The position numbers were made by a program, and so were the translations under genes. From Gammaproteobacteria bacterium (GTDB lineage: Bacteria > Pseudomonadota > Gammaproteobacteria > Pseudomonadales > Azotimanducaceae): a stretch of 64,000 nucleotides of DNA. The DNA lies in the NCBI GenBank assembly GCA_026707735.1, contig JAPOWH010000019.1:62001-126000 (forward strand), given 5' to 3'. The notes below the pieces were generated by a model. That model saw only the letters and a program-made list of their open reading frames with translations. It had not been told where the DNA came from and ran no database searches. This document shows, piece after piece, positions 9,604 through 18,637 of the stretch (positions are counted from its first letter, which is position 1; the number at the start of each line of letters is the position of its first letter).

Positions 9604-10485
9604 CTAGCGCTGACGGGGCTTGGCGTCGGACATATCCATCAGCTCACTGACGCGCGGCAGCAAATCCTCGTATGTACTAGTTGAATCAAGTGAAACTGGT
9701 TCGTTGACATAAATGACGCTTCTGGAATACCTGCCTCCAGACGCATGTATTACACATCCGTTGGGCGCATCCTCACTGCACATGTAGAGCACCGCCGGAC
9801 TTACGAGATTCGGTGACCGTGCCGGATCCACATTGTCCAAGTCCTCGTCCCTCCCGGGCACCGTATTGGTCATTCGCGTCGCAGCTCCGGGACCAAGGCA
9901 GTTTACATGCACGTTGCGCGGACCTCCTTCTAGAGCCAGAACGTTTGCCAAGCCAAGCATTCCCATCTTTGCCGCACCGTAGTTCGATTGTCCGTAGTTT
10001 CCGAATATGCCAGAGCCCGAACTCGTAAACACAATCCGCCCGTAGCGCTGCTCGTACATGTGGGGCCATGCGGCGTGCGTGACGTACGCCGTGCCCATGA
10101 GGTGTACTTGAACGACGAGATCGAAGTCCTCTAAAGTCATCTTCTTGAATGTCTTGTCCCGCAAGATGCCCGCATTGTTTACCAATATGTCAATGCGGCC
10201 AAAGGCATTTAGGGCATCTTCTACTATGCTTCTCGCACTATCTTTGTCGGCCACTGAAGCCCTGTTGGCTATGGCGTCGCCGCCCAAATCGCGTATTTCC
10301 TCAACAACAAGGTCAGCTGTATTCCCTCGACCTACTCCATGAACGTCTCCACCTAAGTCATTCACCAGGACTTTCGCGCCGCGTTTGGCGAATTCCAATG
10401 CGTGGCTTCGGCCTATTCCGCCTCCCGCACCTGTAATCACGGCTACGCGACCGTCGAATTCACTGCCTTTTTGTTGCACGTCCAT
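9604..10485 (-). CDS. SDR oxidoreductase, (3R)-hydroxyacyl-CoA dehydrogenase-like
   Basis: A short-chain dehydrogenase of about 293 residues. The Rossmann motif TGAGGGIGR binds the nicotinamide cofactor, NNAG marks the central strand, and the active site shows Ser in the TSSGSGIFGN stretch plus YGAAK as the YxxxK pair. The N-terminal region with VLVNDLGGDVHG resembles the dehydrogenase unit of multifunctional beta-oxidation enzymes (MFE-2 type), so a 3-hydroxyacyl-CoA substrate is likely but not proved. The ATG at 10485 is preferred over 10527 because a GGAG site stands 6-7 bases upstream. It converges with the MFS gene. Its role probably fits with other acyl-CoA genes scattered across the left half of the window. 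Confidence 0.88.
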   Translation of the reverse strand: MDVQQKGSEFDGRVAVITGAGGGIGRSHALEFAKRGAKVLVNDLGGDVHGVGRGNTADLVVEEIRDLGGDAIANRASVADKDSARSIVEDALNAFGRIDILVNNAGILRDKTFKKMTLEDFDLVVQVHLMGTAYVTHAAWPHMYEQRYGRIVFTSSGSGIFGNYGQSNYGAAKMGMLGLANVLALEGGPRNVHVNCLGPGAATRMTNTVPGRDEDLDNVDPARSPNLVSPAVLYMCSEDAPNGCVIHASGGRYSRSVIYVNEPVSLDSTSTYEDLLPRVSELMDMSDAKPRQR

Positions 10486-10689
10486 TTTGCGCTCCGCCCA
10501 ATGTCTACATGCGCCTAGTGTATTCAACAGGGTTGGCGACTAGACGGTTGCCTACAAACGGGGACTAGGAAATTCAAGTCGTCTATTATTGACGGATCCA
10601 CAGGAACATGCACAATCAAGCGAACTCCTGCTGCCTTGGCAAGGTGGTATAGCGGGAGTCGAACAAACGAGGCCCGGCAAACCAATGCC

Positions 10690-11196
10690 ATGATGAAACT
10701 GCGCGAAATGACACCTCCACAGAGGCGATTTGTCCTGTGGCACTTTCTGTTGTTTTTGCTAGTAGTAATCATTCCTTGCGCCATTTACTGGATTGTGATC
10801 ATCAATCAAGACGTCGGCGGAGTCCTACGATGGCTACCCCTAGGCTATTTATGTGTTGCCTGGCCTTGCCTATTGGCTTACGCCATTCACCAGTTCAGGA
10901 AACACGAAGGCTTGCTTTCACAGGGCGCGGAATTTTCCGCTTCCCCGACCAAACAGCACAGAATATTGGCAATAAAGGAAGTGATTTACTTCACGTTGTG
11001 GCTAATGCCTTGCACAATTGGCGCAGTAATGCTGACTATGTCGTTGGTAGTGTTGATCAAGCAAGTAGCAAATGGGTCCGTTGATGTTGGCATCGCTGTT
11101 TTTGTGGTGTCCCTCACTGCTGCATTGGCAGCGTGTAGCGCTGTCTACATTTTCGCCAAGCGTAGGCTCGGCCGCGAGTGGAAGCGATTGGCTTAG
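10690..11196 (+). CDS. Small four-helix membrane protein of unknown function
   Basis: I do not recognise this protein. From the ATG at 10690 (a second ATG follows at once, and a TTG at 10636 is possible) it has 168 residues. Four hydrophobic segments are visible, in two pairs: FVLWHFLLFLLVVIIPC, then LGYLCVAWPCLLAYAI, and later a TLWLMPCTIGAVMLTMSLVV stretch and a VFVVSLTAALAACSAVYIF stretch. A polar cytoplasmic loop separates the pairs and a basic tail (RRLGREWKR) ends the chain. It precedes the DUF3500 gene on the same strand by 66 bp. No motif points to a function. Confidence 0.55.
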   Translation: MMKLREMTPPQRRFVLWHFLLFLLVVIIPCAIYWIVIINQDVGGVLRWLPLGYLCVAWPCLLAYAIHQFRKHEGLLSQGAEFSASPTKQHRILAIKEVIYFTLWLMPCTIGAVMLTMSLVVLIKQVANGSVDVGIAVFVVSLTAALAACSAVYIFAKRRLGREWKRLA

Positions 11197-11262
11197 CGAG
11201 CTACTATTCGGACTCTTGCTGACGTTAAAAGCCAATATGAGCTCCTACCCCATACAGTCTAC

Positions 11263-12498
11263 TTGGGCCAATTGAACCAAGTGGGCATTTTCAATTTCAG
11301 GTACTTGCAGGCTCCGGCAAAAGCATGTGGCTTAGTGTTCCTTGCCTTGGTAGTCTGCATATGTGGCCAAGCCCACGACAACGAAGAAGATTCCGTTTCC
11401 GCAGAGAATCAACATTTCTCCCTTGACTGCGACTTGTCCCAATATCAGTTGAAGCCCCGGAGCGAACGCGAAGATCTCCACCACAAGGCTTCGCTGATTG
11501 TTCAGCTGCTCGAGTCTGTAGAACATGATGAACTGCCTCGCGTCAATTATTGCGTGGGCGACGCGGAAATGTACTCGTGGACTAACGTACCCGGGCGTCG
11601 TTCGGGTGGTATTCGACTTGGGGACCTAGGTGATGTATCCCGCGATCGTGCATGGGCGGCTCTGCGCGCGCTGCTCAGCGAAAGTGGATTTGCGAAAGTG
11701 GAACTCCTTGCCACGGACATTGAGAGGGCTTCAGGAGCTGGAACCGTAGCGGACTACACGATCGCCGTGTTTGGAAACCCGCGCATCGATTCGGCATGGG
11801 GATTTCAATTCGACGGGCACCACATTGCGCTGAATTTCCTTGTTCATGGCGACAATCTAGTCTTGGCGCCCTTGTTCCTTGGCGCACAACCGCTGACCAT
11901 CAATGGCCAGACGCCTCTGAGCGATGAGATTCACTATGGGAGAAAGCTGTTCCACTCGCTATCCGAGGAACAACGAAAAGCTGCGCTGATGGAAGGATTG
12001 GTTCGCAGAGACGTGATGGCCGGATCGGGAAGCGGTCATGTCGATCGGGGGAAAGACTTTTCGGTCGAGGAGTTCGCTAATGTAGGAATTCCCTTGTCTG
12101 AACTCTCTGATCCGCAAATGGACCTCGCAAAGGATTTGCTGGAAGTCTATCTATCCAACCTGGCTTCGCCCCATGCCGAGGAGGTTCACGACGCAATCGA
12201 ACCAAAGATTACGAACGGCTTCTTCACCTTCAGCCGTCTCGGCGACCGCGTGTACTACCGAATCTACATCCCCGATGCACTATTGATTGAGTATGACGAT
12301 GTAGCCAGCGATCACTTGCACACAGTAATGCGATTGCTTGACGAGCAGCATCTCAATGATTATGGGCCCTTTGCGTCGCATGCCTCGCAGCACTCGACCC
12401 CCTTGCTGACACTCGTACACCATTACGTGCACGACAGAAGCCACAAGGACAGCACATTCCCCGCAGAAAGAGTAAGGGGCACGCCTGCTGCCCGCTGA
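11263..12498 (+). CDS. DUF3500-family secreted protein
   Basis: A 411-residue protein with an N-terminal hydrophobic segment (CGLVFLALVVCICGQA) that looks like a signal peptide. The centre carries WGFQFDGHHIALNF followed by APLFLGAQP, and the C-terminal part has YYRIYIPDALLIEYDD and DYGPFASH. These match my memory of the conserved blocks of DUF3500 proteins, whose biochemical role is not established. Histidines in the GHH and HSTPLLTLVHHYVHD stretches could bind metal, which is only a guess. The listed start is a TTG; a TTG at 11272 or GTG at 11281 would also keep the signal peptide. The preceding membrane gene may be in the same transcript. Confidence 0.7.
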   Translation: MGQLNQVGIFNFRYLQAPAKACGLVFLALVVCICGQAHDNEEDSVSAENQHFSLDCDLSQYQLKPRSEREDLHHKASLIVQLLESVEHDELPRVNYCVGDAEMYSWTNVPGRRSGGIRLGDLGDVSRDRAWAALRALLSESGFAKVELLATDIERASGAGTVADYTIAVFGNPRIDSAWGFQFDGHHIALNFLVHGDNLVLAPLFLGAQPLTINGQTPLSDEIHYGRKLFHSLSEEQRKAALMEGLVRRDVMAGSGSGHVDRGKDFSVEEFANVGIPLSELSDPQMDLAKDLLEVYLSNLASPHAEEVHDAIEPKITNGFFTFSRLGDRVYYRIYIPDALLIEYDDVASDHLHTVMRLLDEQHLNDYGPFASHASQHSTPLLTLVHHYVHDRSHKDSTFPAERVRGTPAAR

Positions 12499-12590
12499 GA
12501 GCGGGCTCCAAACGCGTCATCACCACTTGTCGCAGGGTCGGTAGAATGTCGGCCAGTCACTGTTCAGATTCTTGCGATTAAGGAACATCC

Positions 12591-13505
12591 ATGCTATTCG
12601 GCGCACAGTTGGTCAACTATCTTTGTACTTGGGACGATACCTTAGCCACCATTCACACGATAGAGAATGGTAGTTGGAACAGCCTTTGGTGGTCAGACCA
12701 TTTTCTAGTTCCCGCTCCAGGTTCGCCCGTGGTGAACCGCGAAGCGTTGGAGGGATGGACACTGGTAACCGCCGCCGCTGGAATTACCAAGAGAGTGGAA
12801 TTGGGACTACTGGTCTCCGGCAACACATATCGCAATCCAGCCTTATTGGCCAAAATGTCTTCCACCATCGACCACATCTCCCATGGGCGCTACATTCTGG
12901 GAATCGGCGCGGCCTGGTATCGACAGGAGCACGACGCGTATGGTTGGCGATTTCCCGGACTGAAGGAGCGATGCGACCGACTCGAGGAAGCATTAGATGT
13001 GATCAAGATGCTGTTTTCGGCAGGCGAAGGCACCGTTAGCTACGAAGGTAGGTATTACAGCCTCAAGGACTGTCCGCTCTCGCCGCAATGCGTGCAGCAG
13101 CCACACCTCCCCATCCTTGTTGGCGGCAACGGCGAAAAACGAACTCTCAAGACGTGCGCAAAGTACGCGGACATTTGCAATATCGATTTCAACAATCCCG
13201 GTGGACCCGACGTGTTCAAGCACAAGATCTCAGTGCTTGAACGCCACTGCGAAGACATTCAGCGCGATCCCGCAGAAATCAAGAAAACAGTGCTGATTCC
13301 AATGCGGCTCGAGGACGTTCAGGAACGCGCGAAGCAGGAATTGAGCCGCAGACCGTGGATCGTTTGCGGAAACGCCAACTACTGCATCGACCTTCTAGGT
13401 CAATACATAGACGCCGGCGCCGAAGAAATCATGTTCTCTAGCGTTCCAACCAAGCCGGAGCTGTTCGAACGCATCGACAAGGAAGTTCTCTCAGCCTTCG
13501 ATTGA
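12591..13505 (+). CDS. Luciferase-like (LLM class) flavin or F420-dependent oxidoreductase
   Basis: A 304-residue TIM-barrel protein of the bacterial luciferase-like family. Recognisable family blocks are SLWWSDHF near the N-terminus, LLVSGNTYRNPALLAKMSSTID, and GRYILGIGAAWYRQEHDAYG, followed by the PILVGGNGEKRTLK strand. The subgroup with these motifs is often annotated as F420-dependent, but FMN use cannot be excluded and no F420 biosynthesis gene is in the window. The ATG at 12591 follows a GGAACATCC context. It converges with the Oar-like TonB receptor across 94 bp that contain a GC-rich hairpin. Substrate unknown. Confidence 0.82.
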   Translation: MLFGAQLVNYLCTWDDTLATIHTIENGSWNSLWWSDHFLVPAPGSPVVNREALEGWTLVTAAAGITKRVELGLLVSGNTYRNPALLAKMSSTIDHISHGRYILGIGAAWYRQEHDAYGWRFPGLKERCDRLEEALDVIKMLFSAGEGTVSYEGRYYSLKDCPLSPQCVQQPHLPILVGGNGEKRTLKTCAKYADICNIDFNNPGGPDVFKHKISVLERHCEDIQRDPAEIKKTVLIPMRLEDVQERAKQELSRRPWIVCGNANYCIDLLGQYIDAGAEEIMFSSVPTKPELFERIDKEVLSAFD

Positions 13506-13550
13506 TCCACAGTCGCGAGACTCCAGCCGACCAGTACCCTAAAGCACAAG

Positions 13551-13578
13551 AGCCGCTCAGGATCAATGCCGAGCGGCT
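13551..13578. terminator. Hairpin between convergent genes, possible terminator
   Basis: AGCCGCTC and GAGCGGCT form a perfect 8-bp stem around a 12-base loop. The hairpin lies between the stop codons of two convergent genes (13505 plus and 13600 minus). Neither side has a run of Ts, so intrinsic termination is only suggested by position. Confidence 0.4.
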
Positions 13579-13599
13579 CCCCAAGCTCAGCTGGAAATT

Positions 13600-16500
13600 C
13601 TATAGATCCAATCGTATTCCGAATCGAATTTGGTATACCGAACGAGGACCATTTGGAAACCCCAGCGTGTATGGCCGGAACGAATTGAATCGATACAAAC
13701 AGTCTCCTGCCTGCTGGCATTCGATTCGAGGAGCATCGCCTTTGAGCGCCGTGGCTCCCGCGACTCCATTTGCCGCAACATCGCTTGCGGACACAAGGTC
13801 GGCGCGAACAATGGGCGCCTGACCAAAGCTTGGACCATACTCGAAGACTCCCCACTCGTCGTTCAGTAAGTTCAGCACGTTTTCGATGTCAAGAACGAAC
13901 TTGACCGAGTTCTCGCCAAAGTACTGGTTGAACGAACGGAGACCTGGTACTGACACTTGGAATCGAAGATCCCATATGTTGTTCCACCCGGTTTCAGCCG
14001 AATAAGGTTTGTGAATTCCCGACGGAATATCGTTTTCCGCTATGTACGCCTGAAATGCACTTCTGTCGAAGCCCGGTCCGTACACAACGCGCGGATCGCC
14101 GTCGCCTTGAGGAATGTATAGGGGATTGTTGTCGTACGGACTCTCTCCAGCGCCTGCTCGTCCGAACAGAGAATTGTCCCAGTTGGTGTCGAACGTGAAG
14201 GTGAACTGCGATTCTGTGTAGACACGTCCAAAAAGATCGGCTCGTGCCAAAATGCCGCTTGCGATCTCGCGCTGATAGCCAACATTGAATTTGTAGGAGT
14301 GCTCCTTCGCGTACGGTGAACTTCGAGGCGACGGGTCATTGCGGTCCACATCAAGGATGCCTCGCCAGTTGGAGATGCCGCGCGAGGAACCGCCCTCGGT
14401 GACCATGTTGACGTTTTGCCATGCATAGCTGACACTTGTGTCCAATCCAAACTCGTACTGCTTTTCCAGCGATACTGAAAAGGTCTGGCTGGAACCTCCA
14501 GAGAAATTACGTAGTTGAGTCAAGTTAAGAATTCTCAGATTGTCCAAGTCGGCATAAATGATGCGACCGTCTGGCGCAGTGCCGGTAGGCTGCGTTTCGC
14601 TCAGTTCCGTTTGCGCTAGGTTTCGCCATTGGAAACCGTTGTTCGTCGTCGTGCGCAAATACTGCACGGCAAGCCTAAAGTCATCGCCGAGATCCAGATC
14701 TCCCAAAACCACGTCGAATGTGTGGTCCACACGCAAAGACAGTTTCCAATCCGAAGGAATCTCAAAATCGTGAGATATAACATCGATGGGCACACCGGTT
14801 GAAGCGGCGCCTACCCGCGCCACGAGCTCGCTAGGTACGGACAACGGAGAGACGTTTTGAGCATTGTTGAGGCGGGCGAAGACCGTGGGAACTTGAAACG
14901 CATTCGACGTCCAAACTTTCGGATCTCCCCCAGAGAACAATCCAAATCCCCCTGAGAAAACTGTGTTCGCTAGTCCTGTCCAACGCACGCTTGCGCGAGG
15001 TAGAAACACTGAGCGTCCATCTAGATTGGTTTCGCTACGGACTCCATAGTCTTGCAGCAGTTCACGGCTCGATGCAGGTCGGTCGTCCTGGGTGTAACGT
15101 TCGAGGCGGGCGCCAAACGAGAGCTCGATGTCAGGCCAAGGCTCGAAGATGTCCTGCGCAAAGAACGTCTGCTTCGTATAGCCCCAAGCTGCAGCTCCAT
15201 CTTCGGCATTATTGGTCACGGTGTTGACGTAGTCCACGCGCGCTGTCTGGGATGCCAATCCCGTGTAGCCGAAGAAACGGAATCGCCCTGCCGAACTGGG
15301 TACGAAAAGGTTGTAAAGATCAAAAGTCTCGATTTCGAACCCAAACTTCAGAATGTGATCTTGCAATAAATAGTCCATTGCCGCATAGAACTGCACTCGT
15401 TCGTCGTTGTATGCATTTGCATGTCGGAACCGGTCGCATCCGGCATTTATGCTGACTCGCCCTGTGAGCAGACCCTCCATAGGAGTTCCTGCGAGCTCGT
15501 TATCTCTTATATTGCTGATCTCCATAGCGCCAACGCCCGGACCAGCCCGGCAATTCTGACCCCGTGCGAAGTTCTTCGTGTTGAAACGAAGGGTGGTCGA
15601 AATCAGATCCGACCAATCGGAAAAGAGCTGCAAGGTTGTTGAATCCAAATCGACAGGAATGTCAATCCAGTTTGACGAGAGCCGAGATGCTCCGACAGAC
15701 GTGCTCGACTCCTTCGTTATTTGATGAGTTACTGAAAACCTGTGGAACTCGTTTACGTTCCAGTCGAACTTGATCAGCTTGCGTTCGGAAGTAACGGGCG
15801 TAGACGCCACGGAAGGTCTAGTACCGGGATCGTAGCCATAGACGTCTTGAATAACCCCTCGCAGAGCATCGAAGAACCCAGCTTGGATGCCGTTGTTCGC
15901 ATCGAAGCGAGAGAAATCAACGCTTTCCGTGGATTCGAACTGGTCGATGGACACGAAGAAGAACATTGTGTCTTCCATGATCGGTCCGCCAAGGGTGACT
16001 CCCAGTTCCTTTTCATCGAAGGATCCAGGACTGTAACTACGATTGCCGTCAAACGTGTCCCCAATATGTCCATCGTTTTGAAAGTAGTAGAAGGCTGACC
16101 CGTCCCACTCGTTCGCCCCCGACTTTGTGGTGATGTTCACTAGTCCGCCAGTGAAGCCGGATGCACTCGCCGAGTAGTCCGACGACACAAGCGACACCGA
16201 CTCAATCGCATCCAAATTGACAGGAGATCTTTCTGTCGCGTACGTATTCGAGCCTAATCCAAAATCGTCCTGCTGCAAGGAACCGTCGATGGCCAGCCCG
16301 TTGAATCTAGGGTTGACACCAGCTACCGACAGGTTGCCCTCGCCAGACGAGTGTGCCAAAGGATCGCGTAGCAAGGTCTTGATTGCGTCACGTGCGCCAG
16401 AAGGCTGGTTTTGCAAGTCCTCAGAGGTATAGGCGGAACCAACGCCGTTGTTCAGCAATGTGCCTTCCTCGAGTCGGCGCGCGGTGATGACGATTTCCTC

Positions 16501-16863
16501 CATCTCGGTATCAGACACCAACTCAATAGGTGGCGCAGCCTGGTTGCCGGGCTTCAGATAGCCCGCAGAAACTTCCGCCGCTTCGTGGCCTGGTGCCTCC
16601 ACGTGAATCTTATAGGGCCCACCAACCCGCAGGCCGCTCTGGTAAAAGGCGCCATTGGTACCGGATTTGGCCGACGCTATGGTGCCTGAGGGTTCGTGCT
16701 CAATTGTGATCGTTGCGCCGCTGACGGGCGCTCCTTGCGAATCCTTCACGTAGCCGTTCACGGACGCGGACGTGGCGGCGTGAATGGCCTGAGAAGCGAG
16801 CAGCACGCTGATGACTGCAAGTATTAATGATCCACTGTTTCGGATCGCCTGAATAGACTCCAT
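13600..16863 (-). CDS. Oar-like TonB-dependent receptor with N-terminal carboxypeptidase-regulatory domain
   Basis: A 1087-residue outer-membrane receptor. A signal peptide (LILAVISVLLASQAIHA) is followed by a carboxypeptidase regulatory-like Ig fold at about residues 32-115 (VNGYVKDSQGAPVSGATITI). The TonB box region EEIVITARR precedes the plug domain, which carries SDYSASASGFTGGLVNITTKSG. The rest is a long beta-barrel ending in the aromatic-rich strand QIRFGIRLDL. Such receptors import large or scarce substrates using TonB energy; the Oar-type layout is common in aquatic bacteria that feed on peptides or glycans, but the ligand cannot be told. It lies downstream of the symporter gene on the same strand, separated by 216 bp that contain a strong hairpin, so it may have its own promoter. 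Confidence 0.92.
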   Translation of the reverse strand: MESIQAIRNSGSLILAVISVLLASQAIHAATSASVNGYVKDSQGAPVSGATITIEHEPSGTIASAKSGTNGAFYQSGLRVGGPYKIHVEAPGHEAAEVSAGYLKPGNQAAPPIELVSDTEMEEIVITARRLEEGTLLNNGVGSAYTSEDLQNQPSGARDAIKTLLRDPLAHSSGEGNLSVAGVNPRFNGLAIDGSLQQDDFGLGSNTYATERSPVNLDAIESVSLVSSDYSASASGFTGGLVNITTKSGANEWDGSAFYYFQNDGHIGDTFDGNRSYSPGSFDEKELGVTLGGPIMEDTMFFFVSIDQFESTESVDFSRFDANNGIQAGFFDALRGVIQDVYGYDPGTRPSVASTPVTSERKLIKFDWNVNEFHRFSVTHQITKESSTSVGASRLSSNWIDIPVDLDSTTLQLFSDWSDLISTTLRFNTKNFARGQNCRAGPGVGAMEISNIRDNELAGTPMEGLLTGRVSINAGCDRFRHANAYNDERVQFYAAMDYLLQDHILKFGFEIETFDLYNLFVPSSAGRFRFFGYTGLASQTARVDYVNTVTNNAEDGAAAWGYTKQTFFAQDIFEPWPDIELSFGARLERYTQDDRPASSRELLQDYGVRSETNLDGRSVFLPRASVRWTGLANTVFSGGFGLFSGGDPKVWTSNAFQVPTVFARLNNAQNVSPLSVPSELVARVGAASTGVPIDVISHDFEIPSDWKLSLRVDHTFDVVLGDLDLGDDFRLAVQYLRTTTNNGFQWRNLAQTELSETQPTGTAPDGRIIYADLDNLRILNLTQLRNFSGGSSQTFSVSLEKQYEFGLDTSVSYAWQNVNMVTEGGSSRGISNWRGILDVDRNDPSPRSSPYAKEHSYKFNVGYQREIASGILARADLFGRVYTESQFTFTFDTNWDNSLFGRAGAGESPYDNNPLYIPQGDGDPRVVYGPGFDRSAFQAYIAENDIPSGIHKPYSAETGWNNIWDLRFQVSVPGLRSFNQYFGENSVKFVLDIENVLNLLNDEWGVFEYGPSFGQAPIVRADLVSASDVAANGVAGATALKGDAPRIECQQAGDCLYRFNSFRPYTLGFPNGPRSVYQIRFGIRLDL

Positions 16864-17026
16864 TGGTTCCTCTCAAATGGGGCTGGGGATTGCGGAAATT
16901 GTGAAGTATACGTATGAACCTTGCGTTAATTTTCAATGGCAAAGCAATAACCCAACCTCATGCGTCACACCTGCAGCGGCACCCAAATTGCCCTGCAAGT
17001 ACGGCGCTCACCGTCCTCTACATCGC

Positions 17027-17062
17027 CGGGGAGAACGACTTCTCGAAGTGTCGCTCTCCCCG
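17027..17062 (-). terminator. Strong GC-rich hairpin after the symporter gene
   Basis: CGGGGAGAACGAC at 17027-17039 pairs with GTCGCTCTCCCCG at 17050-17062, a 13-bp stem with one G-U or A-C type exception and a 10-base loop. It begins 18 bp past the stop of the symporter gene on the minus strand. There is no T-run after it, so it may be a terminator of another type or an mRNA 3'-end stabiliser. Confidence 0.5.
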
Positions 17063-17079
17063 ATTCTCTAGTTCAAACG

Positions 17080-18453
17080 CTATGCAGCTTCCGTACTTTG
17101 GGGAGCTGAACCAGGACGGCGAATCTCTTCCAGATCCTCTCCCTCGCTGCTCGCAACCATGGCTGTGATGCAGAGATCGCTGGTAACGTTCGTGGAGGTC
17201 CGGCACATGTCCAGAATCCGATCTACTGCCAGTATGATGGCCAGCCATTCAGCGGGCAGCCCAACGGCAGGCAGAATGATGGCGATCGCCACAAGGCTCG
17301 CGGATGGAATTCCAGCCACACCAATGGACGTCAGCAACGCAAGCAGTACAACCGCAAGCTGTTGGCCAATGCCGAAATCGGCTCCCGTCGTTGCTGCGTA
17401 GATCTGCGCGATGAAGATGACCACGACACACTCGTATAACGCGGTACCGTCCATGTTTACCGTCGCCCCAAGCGGCAACACGAAGCTGGTTATGCGCTTC
17501 GGCACGCCTGCATCTTCGGCGCTCTTGATGGTGACTGGCAATGTGGCCGCGGACGAAGCCGTGGAGAATGCCGTCAGCTGCGCCTTGACAACTTTGCTGT
17601 AGTAGGTGACTGGATTGACATTGCCAACGAACCACAGCAGCAGCGGGAGCCACACGAAGAAGTGCAGAACAAGAGCTAGGAACACGGTCAGGAAGAACCA
17701 GAACAACACCTGGAATATCGCCAATCCCGACATGATCAGGACTTTCGAAACTAGCGCGAACACTCCAATCGGCGCGAATCTCATGATCCACATCGTGACC
17801 ATGATCATCACATCGTAGACGCCGTTCCACACGTTGTTCATCGTCTGACGTGCGTCTCCTTGCAGTCGGGACATGAAGAAACCAAACACTGCCCCGAAGA
17901 AAATAATCGCAAGCAAGTTCCTCTCGTTGGATGCTGCGACCAAAATGTTCGGTGGAATCGCTCGCTTTATGATTTCTACCAAGCTCAATGTATCGTCAAC
18001 CCCAGTATCAGCTTGAGCATCAGCAATTCGTCCCTGCATTTTGGTCGATTCTTCGGTTCCTTCAATGCTCGCAACAAGCGCTTGTGCCTGATCCGGTTGC
18101 ATGTTGCCCGGCTGAAGAATGTTCACGAGCAACAATCCCGTGAAGATCGCGATGAATCCTGTAAGCACATAGAAGCCAACCGTTTTGGCACCGATGCGAC
18201 CGAATGAATCCTGGCCAGCCATGTTGGCAACACCCACGATTACCGCGGCAAGAATCAACGGCACAACAATCATCTTCAGCGCGGCGACAAACAGGTCACC
18301 GAAGAAATCGAATACGTCCGTCAACAAGACACCGTAGAATGCAGTGTCCTTCGTTGCAACCAACGAGACAACGCACGCAAGGATCAGCGCCACCAAGATC
18401 TGCCAATGCAGGTTCTTAGCGCTGAAAAACTCTCTAAAGAAATCCATCGTCAA
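17080..18453 (-). CDS. Dicarboxylate/amino acid:cation symporter (DAACS family)
   Basis: A 457-residue inner-membrane symporter of the GltP/DctA/EAAT family. It has hydrophobic helices throughout, the serine-rich re-entrant loop STASSAATLPVT, and the transport motif NMDGTALYE in helix 7. The second re-entrant loop GVAGIPSAS and the helix 8 segment DRILDMCRTSTNVTSD are present. These proteins carry glutamate, aspartate or C4-dicarboxylates with sodium or protons. The RTSTNVT stretch has Arg-Thr near the site that usually separates substrates, but I would not choose between acid types on this. It sits between two TonB receptors on the same strand; the three could form a two-membrane uptake route, though gaps and hairpins argue for separate transcripts. 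Confidence 0.92.
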   Translation of the reverse strand: MTMDFFREFFSAKNLHWQILVALILACVVSLVATKDTAFYGVLLTDVFDFFGDLFVAALKMIVVPLILAAVIVGVANMAGQDSFGRIGAKTVGFYVLTGFIAIFTGLLLVNILQPGNMQPDQAQALVASIEGTEESTKMQGRIADAQADTGVDDTLSLVEIIKRAIPPNILVAASNERNLLAIIFFGAVFGFFMSRLQGDARQTMNNVWNGVYDVMIMVTMWIMRFAPIGVFALVSKVLIMSGLAIFQVLFWFFLTVFLALVLHFFVWLPLLLWFVGNVNPVTYYSKVVKAQLTAFSTASSAATLPVTIKSAEDAGVPKRITSFVLPLGATVNMDGTALYECVVVIFIAQIYAATTGADFGIGQQLAVVLLALLTSIGVAGIPSASLVAIAIILPAVGLPAEWLAIILAVDRILDMCRTSTNVTSDLCITAMVASSEGEDLEEIRRPGSAPQSTEAA

Positions 18454-18577
18454 TTCTCCCTTCTCTTTAGTTGCCGCCCGTGGATGAGAATTGAGGGCGG
18501 CACTTAGATACCCAAATTTAAGCGTACAACAATATGGGGCAATTTGTCATAACTAATGCGATTCTTCTCCGCGAAGC

Positions 18578-18611
18578 AAAAAGCCCCGAATCGAATGCCT
18601 CGACCCGGGGC
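18578..18611 (-). terminator. Intrinsic terminator of the second TonB receptor gene
   Basis: On the minus strand GCCCCG then GGTCGA pairs with TCGATT then CGGGGC, a 12-bp stem with two G-U pairs around a GGCAT loop, followed directly by TTTTT. It lies 27 bp past the stop at 18638. This is the clearest intrinsic terminator in the window. Confidence 0.85.
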
Positions 18612-18637
18612 CGTTTGCTGACAAGCAGACAGAGAGT

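Noticed and set aside
10640..10675. Sequence GGTGGTATAGCGGGAGTCGAAC that recalls parts of a tRNA
   Set aside because: No cloverleaf, anticodon arm or acceptor stem can be formed around it on either strand.
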